Positions 51,592 to 59,286 of a stretch of DNA of 64,000 nt are shown here, in pieces. The translations under genes were made by a program, and so were the position numbers. The DNA is from Labilithrix sp. (GTDB taxonomy: Bacteria; Myxococcota_A; Polyangia; Polyangiales; Polyangiaceae). The stretch spans positions 62,001 to 126,000 of the forward strand of contig JAHBWE010000001.1 in the NCBI GenBank assembly GCA_019637155.1. The letters are read 5' to 3'. The notes below the pieces were generated by a model. That model saw only the letters and a program-made list of their open reading frames with translations, made no database searches and was not told where the DNA came from. The stretch's first letter is position 1; each line of letters opens with the position of its first letter.

Positions 51592-51655
51592 CATCGCGCA
51601 AGGAAAGGCGCCATCGCGCCGCCGGCCGATGGATGGCGTCTTTCCTTGCGCGATG
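51592..51655. repeat. paired 24-bp motifs in inverted orientation (sites D1 and D2)
   Basis: Site D1 (51592-51615, minus orientation) and site D2 (51632-51655, plus orientation) are inverted repeats matching at 23 of 24 positions, with a 16-base loop. They could form one long hairpin 12 bases after the Tim44-like stop. D2 is 57 bases before the next ATG (51713). No T run follows, so a simple intrinsic terminator is unlikely. Confidence 0.8.
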
Positions 51656-51712
51656 ACTCGAGCGTTCCCCGCGTCGTCGAAGACGATTGCACGTAGAGGA
51701 AGGACCGACACC

Positions 51713-52342
51713 ATGACCACGAAGACCAGCACCTCCTGCTCCCGCCGTACGCTCCTCGCCGGCCTCGGCGTCGCGGCCCTGATGGCCGTCGCGTCGGACG
51801 CATCGGCTGTGCCCACGCCCATCACCGACGCCGACATCCTCGCGTTCAACGGCGGCGTCGCGAAGCACGTGGTGCCGAGCCGCGGCATCCCCCAGAGCAT
51901 GACCTCGCCCGGCTTCAGGGTCACCCTGACGCGTGACCAGAGCCAGCCCACCCTCATCAACGTGAAGGTGAGCGGCGAGCTCTTCGTCCCGTCCTTCTCG
52001 TACAAGGCGCTCGTGCCGTCCCCCTCCGGGTCCAGGTGGGCGCTCGTCGACAGGACGATCCCTGCCGGATTCAGGAGGGTGAGCGCGAGCGCTTCGATGT
52101 ACGCCTCGGTCCGCGTGGCCTCCGTCAGCTACGTCCTCGACGGAGAGCCGGTCGTCTTCCGTATGACCTTCAACGAGACCTCACCGAAGTCGATCTTGGT
52201 CGAGCTCGTCCACCGCCAAGCCAACTACAACCATACGGACATGCAGTACGGCGTCGCCCAGCCGAAGCCGATCTCTCACACGAGCAAGGACATCCTCCCG
52301 CCCGTCTTCTACTACGTCCATCCCAACGGTAGCGCCGCCTGA
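51713..52342 (+). CDS. Tat-type exported protein, paralog 2
   Basis: The 209-residue protein has a twin-Arg signal (SRRTLLAGLGVAALMAVASDASA) almost the same as in the protein at 46751-47386. A beta-rich mature part follows (VSGELFVPSFSYKALV, EPVVFRMTFNETSPKSILVEL). About 85 bases upstream, including the 24-bp motif and GTCGTCGAAGACGA, are shared with that gene. The strong conservation of leader and promoter compared with the body points to duplication with diversification. Confidence 0.75.
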   Translation: MTTKTSTSCSRRTLLAGLGVAALMAVASDASAVPTPITDADILAFNGGVAKHVVPSRGIPQSMTSPGFRVTLTRDQSQPTLINVKVSGELFVPSFSYKALVPSPSGSRWALVDRTIPAGFRRVSASASMYASVRVASVSYVLDGEPVVFRMTFNETSPKSILVELVHRQANYNHTDMQYGVAQPKPISHTSKDILPPVFYYVHPNGSAA

Positions 52343-52853
52343 GCGGCCTCTTCGCGCGGACGTTCACCCTCGACGTCCGCGCGCTCGCGGTCTGCCGCGC
52401 GCCGCGCTCGCGGGGCTCGATCTCTCGAGCCTGCCGGGGCCGCCGTCGCTCCACGCCGGGATGCTCCTCACGATGCGGCTCGATCTCTTCCCGTGGATCA
52501 TGTTCGCGTGCTGGGCGCTCTTCCTGCCGCCGCCGTTCTGGGACGCGCTCGCGGCGATCGTCGCCTGGAACGCGGGCGAGCTCTCCGGCGCGCCGTCGCC
52601 TGCGCTCGGCGCGGTGCTCCGCCCGCTCGGCCTCACGCAGCGGTGGTCGATGTTCTCTCCCGATCCGGCGCGCGACGACGGCTGGATCGTGGCGGAGGCC
52701 CAGCTCGAGAGCGGCGCGAAGGTCGACCTCCTGAACGGCGGTCCGCCGACGCGGGATCGGCCACGCGTCAGGCGCGATCTGCGCTGGCGGAGCTACCTCG
52801 CGCTCGTCGCGCGCGACGGGAGCGGCGACATGGCCACTTTCTTTGCACGATGA
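52343..52853 (+). pseudogene. broken HTTM-family membrane protein gene
   Basis: The first codons after the preceding stop read LFARTFTLDVRALAVCR, which resembles HTTM (horizontally transferred transmembrane, gamma-carboxylase-like) N-termini. The frame then shifts near 52400. From 52400 on it reads LAGLDLSSLPGPPSLHAG, MRLDLFPWIMFACWALF and LGLTQRWSMFSPDPARDDGW, the C-terminal HTTM part. The central helices are absent. It ends in motif site E. A start at ATG 52461 could still give a 130-residue protein. Confidence 0.6.
52829..52852 (+). repeat. 24-bp motif, site E
   Basis: The plus strand has TGGC, then TTTCTTTGCACGATG followed by ACTTCGCGCTTCG, as at site C. It forms the 3' end of the broken HTTM frame and is 47 bases before the LuxR-family start at 52900. 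Confidence 0.78.
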
Positions 52854-52899
52854 CTTCGCGCTTCGGACGCCACGGCGGAGGAAGCTAGCTTCGGCGATC

Positions 52900-54162
52900 G
52901 TGGTCAAGAACGGGCGGCGATCGGCGCGATCGCTCGTGGACGTCGTCGAGGCGATCTACGAGGAGCCGCGCGCGTCGTGGTTGCCGGCGGTGCTCGCCGG
53001 CTTGCATGGGCTGATCCCCGAGAGCCCCTCCGGCGTCGCGTACGTCTACGATCTCTCCGGACCGCCGGAGGCGTGGCGCACGTCGTATCCGGTCGTCACC
53101 GACGGCGCGCCGGCGGCGCTCGCGGAGGAGGTCTACCAGAGCTTCGCGCACGCGCCGGCGGACTTCCGCCGCACGCTCTTCGGACGGATGAAGCCGGCCG
53201 CGACCTACAGCGAGACGATGGGCACGCTCCTCACGGAGCAGCACGAGCACGGCGCCGAGGCGGCGAAGCGCGTCGCGTCGTACGACGCGGTCTACGTCAA
53301 CGCGGTCGACCCCGACGGGCGCGGCGTGCTCCTCGCGTTCAACCTCGCGGCGCGGCACCGGCTCGTCCCCAAGCAGCGCGCGCGCTTCGCGATGATCGCC
53401 GCGCACGTCGCGGCGGCGCGGAGGCTCGTCGCCTCCGGCGCGGAGGAGCCCGGCGCGATCTTCGCGCCGTCGGGGAAGGTCGCGCACGTCGAGCGCGGTC
53501 ACGAGAGCGCGCTCGAGTCGCTGCGTGAGCGCGTCATTCGCCTCGAGCGTGCGCGTTCGTCGCGGGCGGATCCGGACGAGCTCCTCACGTCGTGGCGCGC
53601 GCTCGTCGCGGGGACGTACACCCTCGTCGGACGGGTGGAGTCGGACGGCCGGCGCTACGTCATCGCGTACGAGAACCCGCCCGGCGTGCGCGATCCACGC
53701 GGGCTCGCGCCGATGGAGGCCGCGGTCGCGGGCTGGACGATCCGTGGCCACTCGCAGAAGCTGATCGGCTACGAGCTCGGCGTCAGCGTGGGGACGGTGG
53801 GCGGCCTCCTCGCGCGCGTCTACCAGAAGCTCCGCGTTCGATCGCGCGTCGGGCTGATCGAGCGCCTCGCGCCGCCCGAGCATCTCACGCGAATGCAGGC
53901 GAACGAGCAGGAGCTCCTCGTCTTCTCCGGGCCGCGGCCCAACGTGTCACTCGACGACCTCGCGAGCTTGACCCCCGCCGAGCAGCGCGTCGTGCGCGCG
54001 CTCCTCCGCGGCAAGTCGAGCGACGAGATCGCGGCGAGCCTCGGCAAGAGCAAGCACACGGTGACGCACCAGCTCGGGAGGATCTTCCGCCGCCTCAGCG
54101 TCAGCTCGCGCGCCGAGCTGATCGCGCGTTGGGCGAAGACGGAGCTCGTCGACGTGTCTTGA
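52900..54162 (+). CDS. LuxR-family regulator with two tandem HTH domains, paralog 2
   Basis: The 420-residue protein starts at GTG 52900, with GGAGGAAG about 14 bases upstream. It is colinear with the protein at 48694-49941. The N-terminal domain has VYVNAVDPDGRGVLLAFN. The first HTH spans about 269-320 (RGHSQKLIGYELGVSVGTVGGLLARVY) and the second about 358-413 (SSDEIAASLGKSKHTVTHQL). The presence of both paralogs near repeated motif sites suggests autoregulation or cross-regulation. Confidence 0.82.
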   Translation: MVKNGRRSARSLVDVVEAIYEEPRASWLPAVLAGLHGLIPESPSGVAYVYDLSGPPEAWRTSYPVVTDGAPAALAEEVYQSFAHAPADFRRTLFGRMKPAATYSETMGTLLTEQHEHGAEAAKRVASYDAVYVNAVDPDGRGVLLAFNLAARHRLVPKQRARFAMIAAHVAAARRLVASGAEEPGAIFAPSGKVAHVERGHESALESLRERVIRLERARSSRADPDELLTSWRALVAGTYTLVGRVESDGRRYVIAYENPPGVRDPRGLAPMEAAVAGWTIRGHSQKLIGYELGVSVGTVGGLLARVYQKLRVRSRVGLIERLAPPEHLTRMQANEQELLVFSGPRPNVSLDDLASLTPAEQRVVRALLRGKSSDEIAASLGKSKHTVTHQLGRIFRRLSVSSRAELIARWAKTELVDVS

Positions 54163-54334
54163 TCGGGGTGGATCGGTGACCTCCGGCGGTTGCGATGGAG
54201 GTGGAGCATGCAGGACCCTCGTCGCGGGTGGTCAGGCGACGGCACGGCGCGCGCGATCTCGGTGTGTTCCTGGTCGATCGCGCGTCGAGCGCTCGGCGCG
54301 GGCGCGATGGCGCATCGTTTGCTTTCTCGAGGCC

Positions 54335-54772
54335 ATGCTCTCGAAGTGGCTCGGTTGTCTTGGGTTGCTCGTCGCGGCGGCGACGGGCTGTGCGCCGGAG
54401 ACCGCGCGGGAAGAGATGGGGGACACGACGTCCGCGATCTGCGGTCACGCGGACGACGAAGAGGACGCGGCGGCGGAGGAGGAGGAGGACGCGGACGGCG
54501 ATCTCGACACCGCGAGCGTTCGGATCCGCGCAAACGTCTGCACGCCGGCCAACCCGCGGGGCGAAGAAGAGAGGTGCGCGAACGGCGGCTTTCCTCCTCG
54601 TTGCGAGGTCGTCGGGCCGGGGCCGAGCGACGAGGAGCGACGCGCGGACGCGTGCCAGAACGCGCGCTCCGAGCTGATCCTCGCCCGCGCGCGCGCCCGC
54701 GTGCCGGCGACGCCCGCGCAGAACGCGGCCATCTACAAAGCGATCAAGAACGTCGACCTCTTCTGCGACTGA
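54335..54772 (+). CDS. acidic small lipoprotein
   Basis: The 145-residue product begins MLSKWLGCLGLLVAAATGC, a lipoprotein signal. An extremely acidic segment follows (DDEEDAAAEEEEDADGD), and then a Cys-bearing C-terminal part (ANVCTPANPR, GFPPRCEV, DACQNARS, DLFCD). The function is not recognised. A TGGCGCA-N4-TTGCT sequence at 54308-54323 resembles a -24/-12 promoter but would start transcription at the ATG itself. Confidence 0.65.
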   Translation: MLSKWLGCLGLLVAAATGCAPETAREEMGDTTSAICGHADDEEDAAAEEEEDADGDLDTASVRIRANVCTPANPRGEEERCANGGFPPRCEVVGPGPSDEERRADACQNARSELILARARARVPATPAQNAAIYKAIKNVDLFCD

Positions 54773-54922
54773 GCCGCGCTTCTTCGCGTAGCGGACGGCG
54801 GCGGTCGTGAGGCACGCGGTGGCGGCCTCCGCAGGCGGCGAACGCAAGGAAGGCTGCGACGCGCGACGGCTTCACAGCCTCAAATCGCAACGGCTCGCCG
54901 CTACGGCTCCAAGCGCTCGGCT

Positions 54923-55534
54923 TCAGGGCTCCATCGAGAGATACGACTCGCTATCGCACGAGTCGACGCAGCGAAGCATCGTCGCGCACGACGCGTCGTC
55001 GTCGCATGCCTTGCGCGCGTCGCTGTCGTCGTAGTTCTTCGCGCACTGCCGGCACGAGAGCGAGCTCTTGGTGCAGCAGCCGCTGCACGACGCGCACGCC
55101 TGGCTGTCGAGCTCCGTGAGGTAGATCTCGCGGAAGGCATCGACCCCCTTCGGCTCGATGCCCTTGCAGCAGCTGACGCACTTGCTGCCGCTCTTGAGGG
55201 CGCACACGCCTGCGCGGCACGTCTTGAACGCCGCCCCGCAAGCCTTCTCGCAGGCCGCGCGCTCCTTCTTGGTGCCCTTCCAGCAAGCGCTCGTCGATCC
55301 GTACGTCTCGACCGCGACGCCGGCGGCCTCGGGGGTCATCTCGGTCACGCAGTCGATGTAGCTCTGGCAGCTCTCGCCGATCGTGGGCTCCGTCGCGGAG
55401 GTCGTCTGCGCCGGATCGCTCCCGCCGTCGGCGTCGGCCGCGGGCGGCGCCTGCACCTCTCTCACCTCGGTCGTGCACGCGAAGAGGAGGGCGAGCGGCG
55501 CAGCAGCGGCCGCGAGAAAGAGACCTCGTGACAT
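54923..55534 (-). CDS. cysteine-rich lipoprotein
   Basis: The 203-residue product starts at ATG 55534 with a lipoprotein signal (PLALLFAC). It has about 20 cysteines in CxxC and CC groups (GSKCVSCCKG, CASCSGCC, CRQCAKN), suggesting several disulfides or metal sites. Lys and Ala-rich helices separate them. The function is not recognised. The 150-bp gap before it has no visible gene. Confidence 0.65.
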   Translation of the reverse strand: MSRGLFLAAAAAPLALLFACTTEVREVQAPPAADADGGSDPAQTTSATEPTIGESCQSYIDCVTEMTPEAAGVAVETYGSTSACWKGTKKERAACEKACGAAFKTCRAGVCALKSGSKCVSCCKGIEPKGVDAFREIYLTELDSQACASCSGCCTKSSLSCRQCAKNYDDSDARKACDDDASCATMLRCVDSCDSESYLSMEP

Positions 55535-55586
55535 GCCTGTCGGTAGCACCGGCCTTTCCCGCGAGCCACGGGGCCGGCGCGCGATT

Positions 55587-56249
55587 TCAGATTCCCGAGG
55601 GCTCGGCCTTCGCGACGCGGGCGTCGGTGACGATCCAATCGACGCGGACGTCGCCGTCCGTCGCGGGGACCTCGGCGATGAGCTGCCAGTCGAAGGCGAC
55701 GGCGAGGGTGACCGCGGGCGGCGCGTAGCGCGGGAGCGTGCGATCGTAGTAGCCCGCGCCGTAGCCGATGCGGTGGCCGGTGGGATCGATCGCGATCGCG
55801 GGGACGACGATGACGTCGAGGTCCGTCGCGTGGGCCGCGTCCGCCGGCGGCTCCGCGAACCCGTAGCCCTGCTCCTCCAGCTTCGCGACGTCGGACACGA
55901 AGCGGAACGACATGACGTCGTTCTCCGCGTCGATCGTCGGGTAGGCGACGCGGACGTCGCGGGTGCGGAGCGCGGCGTCGAGCGCGCGGAGGTCGACCTC
56001 GTGCCGCGCGACGATGGGCCAGAACAGCGCGACCGACCTCGCCGCGCGGACGGCCTCGTGCTCCGTGAGCGCGGCGACGATCTTCGCCGAGCGCTCCGCG
56101 ATCGACTCGAGCGGCGTCGTCTTCCGTACGCCGCGCATGCGCTTGCGGAGCTCCGCCTTCACCTTGAAGCGGAGGACCTCCTCCGGCGCGAGGGCGTGCG
56201 AGTGCGGGTCGGACGGGCCGGGATCGACGCCGCGCGGCGGGCGGTTCAT
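55587..56249 (-). CDS. 5-formyltetrahydrofolate cyclo-ligase
   Basis: The 220-residue protein has the cyclo-ligase signature IGYGAGYYDRTLPRY (substrate- and ATP-binding loop) and VALFWPI near the middle. It converts 5-formyl-THF to 5,10-methenyl-THF using ATP. The start ATG 56249 overlaps the Dam-type gene's stop by ATGA. A basic N-terminal extension of about 25 residues precedes the conserved fold. Confidence 0.9.
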   Translation of the reverse strand: MNRPPRGVDPGPSDPHSHALAPEEVLRFKVKAELRKRMRGVRKTTPLESIAERSAKIVAALTEHEAVRAARSVALFWPIVARHEVDLRALDAALRTRDVRVAYPTIDAENDVMSFRFVSDVAKLEEQGYGFAEPPADAAHATDLDVIVVPAIAIDPTGHRIGYGAGYYDRTLPRYAPPAVTLAVAFDWQLIAEVPATDGDVRVDWIVTDARVAKAEPSGI

Positions 56250-57211
56250 TGCTTGGCGGCGGCCTTCGCGGCCTTCTTCGCGCCGGCTTTCTTGCCGCCG
56301 TAGGAGCGGACCACGAGCTCGGGGAGCTTGCCGCGGCGCGTGATGTTGGAGTTCACGCTGCGCGAGGCGTAGACGACCTCGACGTCGAAGTCGGCGTAGA
56401 GCTCGCGCACGAGCGGCGTCTCCGAGTTCGAGAGCATCACGTGGACGCCGCGCCGCGCGAGCTTCGCGAACACCTTGGCGAGCTTCTTCTGCTCCGCCTC
56501 GCCGAAGCCGCCCGGGATGTAGCCCGTGAAGTCGGACGTCGGCGAGAGCGGGACGTACGGCGGATCGAAGTAGACGAAGTCGCCCTTCTTCGCCGTCTCG
56601 ATGACGGAGGAGAAGTCGCCGTTGACGAGCTTCACGCTGCGGAGCGCGCGCGACACCGCGCGCAGGTTCTCGACGTCGCAGAAGAGCGGGTTCGTGAAGC
56701 GCCCGAAGGGCACGTTGAACCGGCCCGATCGGTTCACGCGGTAGAGGCCGTTGAAGCCCGTCTTGTTGAGGTAGATCGTGCGCGCCGCGCTCTCGGCGGC
56801 GGAGAGCCCCGCGCGATCGAGCCCGCGCACGCGGTAGTAGTGATCGCTCTCGTAGACGTGATCGCGCAACACGCGGATGACGCCCTCCACGTCGTCGCGC
56901 ACCGCCGCGTAGCACTCGATCAGCTCCGAGTTCACGTCGCTGAGCGTGACCTCGTTCTCGAGGCGCCACCGCGCGCGCAGATCGAAGAAGAGCGCCGCGC
57001 CGCCGACGAACGGCTCGAAGTAGTTGCGGAACGTGGCGGGGAGGAGGGGCTGCAGCTGATCGAGGAGCTGCGTCTTGCCGCCGACCCACTTGAGGAAGGG
57101 ACGTGGATCGGGATCCTTCACCAGGGAGAGCTGCCGCGGGTCCGGTCTCGGCTGCTGCACGGCGGCGGTTCGACCCATCTCGGCAGCGTTCAACGTAGTC
57201 GGAGCGCTCAC
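56246..57211 (-). CDS. dam: Dam-type DNA adenine methylase
   Basis: The 321-residue protein is a D12-class N6-adenine methyltransferase. It has FLKWVGGKTQLL (about residues 39-50), FVGGAALFF for cofactor binding, and DPPY in YFDPPYVPLSPTSDF near residue 214. The Lys/Ala-rich tail may bind DNA. GATC is the usual target of this class, but the site is not provable here. It overlaps the DUF4340 gene before it and the cyclo-ligase gene after it by 4 bases each. No partner endonuclease is visible, so it is probably orphan. Confidence 0.9.
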   Translation of the reverse strand: MSAPTTLNAAEMGRTAAVQQPRPDPRQLSLVKDPDPRPFLKWVGGKTQLLDQLQPLLPATFRNYFEPFVGGAALFFDLRARWRLENEVTLSDVNSELIECYAAVRDDVEGVIRVLRDHVYESDHYYRVRGLDRAGLSAAESAARTIYLNKTGFNGLYRVNRSGRFNVPFGRFTNPLFCDVENLRAVSRALRSVKLVNGDFSSVIETAKKGDFVYFDPPYVPLSPTSDFTGYIPGGFGEAEQKKLAKVFAKLARRGVHVMLSNSETPLVRELYADFDVEVVYASRSVNSNITRRGKLPELVVRSYGGKKAGAKKAAKAAAKQ

Positions 57212-59286
57212 TCTGCGTCAACGGCCGCATCGCGCGCATCGCGTGCGTCGCGGGGAGAGACGACGAAACGCGCGACGGTCGAGGCCTTCACCTCGAAGAC
57301 CGCCCTCACGTCCGGCGTCGCGCAGCGGAGGCTCGTGTCGTCGCTGGTCGCGCACGAGACGCGCTTCGGCGCGCCGCCATCCGCGACCGTGATGACGATC
57401 TCGACGTCCGCCGCGCCGACGTCGTTCGTCCCGAGCTTCACCGCGCGCTCGGCGTAGAAGGAGCCCGCCGCCTCGCGGAGCTGCGCGGACGGCGCGAGCG
57501 CCGCGGGCTGACCCTTCACCGTGACGGCGACGCTCGCCACCTGCTCCGGCGCGACGCGGAGCGCGGCGCGGCTCACGTAGATGCGCTTCGCGAGCTCCTC
57601 GAGCGCGCTCGGCGCGACGAAGACCTCCGGCCGCCCGTCGACGTTGCCGTACACCCCGCCCTCCGCCGGCTTCCCGAAGCTCACCGTGACGGGCGTGTTG
57701 CCGTCCGCGAACCCGAGCACGACGCGGCACGCGTCGGGGCCGAGGCCGAACGTCCCGTCGTCGCGATCCGCCGTCCACGCGAGCACCTTCCCGCGCACGA
57801 GCCCGTCGACGAGCTGCGAGACGGAGCCGTCCGTCTCGTAGCCCCGCGGCTCCACGAGACGAAGACCTTCCCCCGCGTCGACCAGCTCCTGCGGCTCCCC
57901 GCAGCGGAGCACCACCCTCGTCACGCGACGCGTCTCGTTGAGGAGCGCGAGCGGACGGAGGGTCGTCTCGCGCGGGACGAAGCGGCGCGCGGCGGCCGCG
58001 CTCACGGTGAGCCGCGCGTCGTCGCGGACACGCCGCAGCTCCACCGTCTCGCCGCCGAGCGTCCCCACCTCCACCGTCTCCTCGTGCTCGGCGCCCGACG
58101 ACGACGCGCGCACCCGCGCCTTCGCGATCGCGGTGAAGGGCTTCCCGCCCGGCTTCACCTCCAGCGCCTCGGTGCGCTCGATCGCGACGAGCAGCTCGCT
58201 CGCGCCCTCCGCGTCGGGGCCCACGCGATCGCGATCGACCGGCTCGCGCTCGTGGAAGCCGGTGCCCTTCCGCGCGATCTCGATCGGCTTCGCGTCGCCG
58301 CCCTCGAGCCGCAGCTCCTCGATCTCGTCGTGGCGGAACGAGAACGGCCGCCGGTCGACGAGCCAGTCCGGCGTGATCGCGGCGAGCTGCTCGATCGCGC
58401 CCTTCGGCGCGCAGGCGAGGACGCGCGTCGGCATCTTCCGCAGCACGACGACGTCGTCGGGGTGGCCGGGGCACGCCTCGCCGACGACGAGCTCGCCCAT
58501 CGGCTTCGCCGCGTCCTTGGGGTGCATCCGGATCGTCATCCGCGGCGACGCGGTGAGGCGGTCGGCGTCGCTGTCCTTCGGGAACGCCTCCGCGCGCATC
58601 TCCGCGAGCGCGCTCCACGCCTTGTCGAGGGCCGTGCGTGACGCGAGCACACCGAGGTCGGGGACGTCGAACGATCGCTCGTCGTGGCGTCGCACCATGA
58701 AGCCGCCGCCCGCGTGCACGACCTCGAAGCGCGCGAGCTCGAGCGAGAGGTAAGGCACGACGCTGCGATCGCGGTACGTGTCGGACGGCGCGAGCAGCGT
58801 CTCGGCGAGCTCCTTCGACGCGACGAACGGATCGCCGTCGTCGATACGTAGGTACGCCGAGCCGTCCGGTCGCGGTGACACGCCGCCGAGGACGAAGCGG
58901 AACGAGAGCGCGCCCATCGTGACCGCGCCGCTCGCGCGCGGCGCCGCGAAGCCGAGCGCCGACTCGTCGCCGCTCCCGAGCTTGCGCACGCGCGTCGCGA
59001 ATTCGAGCGTCGTCGCGAGGCGCTCGACGGCTTGCTGATCGACGCGCTCGTTCCGCGGCGACGTCATGCGCCACGCGGCGTCGGCCTTCTCGCGGACGAG
59101 CACGAGCGCCTCGCCCTCGTGCGCGATCTCGATCCGCGACAGCTCCTCCCGCCGCCACGCCGGGAACACGTTGTTCTCGCGGCTCCGCCGCTCGCCCTCG
59201 CTCACGCTCGCGCGATCGCGCCAGAAGTACACCCCGAGCACGATCGCGGCGACGAAGAGGACGATGGTGGTGACGTGCCGCCTCAC
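57208..59286 (-). CDS. DUF4340 domain protein
   Basis: The 692-residue protein starts at GTG 59286 with one membrane helix (TTIVLFVAAIVLGVYFW). An extended extracytoplasmic beta-rich region follows, with repeated DUF4340-type units (LVLVREKADAAWRMTSPRNERVDQQAVERLATTL). Such proteins accompany GldG-like components of ABC systems. The Arg/Asp-rich ends are typical of this genome. It overlaps the neighbouring genes on both sides by 4 bases. Confidence 0.8.
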   Translation of the reverse strand: MRRHVTTIVLFVAAIVLGVYFWRDRASVSEGERRSRENNVFPAWRREELSRIEIAHEGEALVLVREKADAAWRMTSPRNERVDQQAVERLATTLEFATRVRKLGSGDESALGFAAPRASGAVTMGALSFRFVLGGVSPRPDGSAYLRIDDGDPFVASKELAETLLAPSDTYRDRSVVPYLSLELARFEVVHAGGGFMVRRHDERSFDVPDLGVLASRTALDKAWSALAEMRAEAFPKDSDADRLTASPRMTIRMHPKDAAKPMGELVVGEACPGHPDDVVVLRKMPTRVLACAPKGAIEQLAAITPDWLVDRRPFSFRHDEIEELRLEGGDAKPIEIARKGTGFHEREPVDRDRVGPDAEGASELLVAIERTEALEVKPGGKPFTAIAKARVRASSSGAEHEETVEVGTLGGETVELRRVRDDARLTVSAAAARRFVPRETTLRPLALLNETRRVTRVVLRCGEPQELVDAGEGLRLVEPRGYETDGSVSQLVDGLVRGKVLAWTADRDDGTFGLGPDACRVVLGFADGNTPVTVSFGKPAEGGVYGNVDGRPEVFVAPSALEELAKRIYVSRAALRVAPEQVASVAVTVKGQPAALAPSAQLREAAGSFYAERAVKLGTNDVGAADVEIVITVADGGAPKRVSCATSDDTSLRCATPDVRAVFEVKASTVARFVVSPRDARDARDAAVDAE

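Noticed and set aside
51592..51655. The D1/D2 hairpin as an intrinsic terminator
   Set aside because: The stem is strong but there is no T run after it in either direction.
48694..52005. Minus-strand frame of about 1,100 codons ending in the LuxR-family regulator
   Set aside because: Only the part from about 49941 onward aligns with the paralogous regulator; the upstream part is antisense to the Tim44-like gene and the second Tat-type gene.
47448..52852. Reading the 24-bp motif as a standard sigma-54 promoter
   Set aside because: TGGC and TTGC are present at five sites, but the GG to GC gap is eleven bases instead of ten at all five, and site C lacks the GG at that distance.
54839..54862. 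A possible seventh copy of the 24-bp motif (CGCAAGGAAGGC)
   Set aside because: Only about half of the positions fit and the conserved CGATG end is missing.
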